In this document: positions 5,571-5,584 of the stretch, in pieces | Position numbering within the stretch: position 1 is the first letter of the stretch | How the letters are laid out: every line of letters begins with the position of its first letter | Assembly: GCA_030043395.1 (NCBI GenBank) | Contig: JASHXW010000478.1 | Location: 1-5,584 of the forward strand | Reading direction: 5' to 3' | DNA from: Streptosporangiaceae bacterium | GTDB lineage: Bacteria > Actinomycetota > Actinomycetes > Streptosporangiales > Streptosporangiaceae | Length of the DNA stretch: 5,584 nt | The notes under the pieces: model-generated | What the model saw: only the letters and a program-made list of their open reading frames with translations | The model's database searches: none | Told to the model about the DNA's origin: nothing | Made by a program: the position numbers and the translations under genes

Positions 5571-5584
5571 AGCGAGATCCTGGC

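Noticed and set aside
5557..5583. 3' end of an upstream minus-strand gene (dnaJ expected) ending in TGA overlapping the rsmE ATG
   Set aside because: One frame does end in an ATGA overlap, but only eight codons are visible and other frames stay open too. Nothing identifies the gene.
1..5584. CRISPR array, tRNA, rRNA, insertion sequence or attachment site
   Set aside because: I saw no spaced direct repeats of CRISPR type, cloverleaf, transposase motif or flanking duplication around the sigma/membrane gene pair.

Overview
The window is GC-rich (G/C-dominated third codon positions, GTG and TTG starts, many open shadow frames). The family content and order point to a high-GC actinobacterium (Actinomycetota). 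The genus cannot be read from this stretch.

Layout. Positions 1-2918 hold four minus-strand genes that read leftwards in the order HIT-family hydrolase (start 2918), phoH-like ATPase, ybeY, and a CNNM/CorC-type membrane protein with a CBS region that runs off the left edge. Gaps are 39, 52 and 6 bp, so they look like one transcription unit. A candidate leaderless promoter (TAGTAT 7 nt before a GTG start) sits immediately upstream of the HIT gene. Positions 3142-4766 hold two plus-strand genes overlapping by ATGA: a sigma-70-family (ECF/SigE-like) sigma factor and a one-pass membrane protein with a long Ser/Thr/Pro-rich exterior. Positions 4820-5560 hold rsmE on the minus strand, with a strong Shine-Dalgarno and its own upstream neighbour outside the window. 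A hairpin lies between the convergent ends of the membrane-protein gene and rsmE.

How the genes relate. RsmE (16S rRNA U1498 methylation), YbeY (rRNA maturation), PhoH-like ATPase and HIT protein belong to the RNA-maintenance block that in many actinobacteria follows hrcA-dnaJ and precedes era. Here the sigma/membrane pair lies on the opposite strand between rsmE and the HIT gene and divides that block. The pair is the least ordinary part of the window. The overlap implies co-translation, and the layout suggests a sigma factor with a membrane-bound regulator. However, the partner has no recognisable zinc anti-sigma motif, while the sigma factor itself carries a Cys/His cluster in its N-terminal extension. 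Whether this is a new regulatory pair is an inference. Everything else is housekeeping, with some local oddities: a 15-bp tandem repeat forming the tail of YbeY, a possible 10-codon leader peptide before phoH, and three 14-bp-spaced heptamers in the divergent intergenic region.
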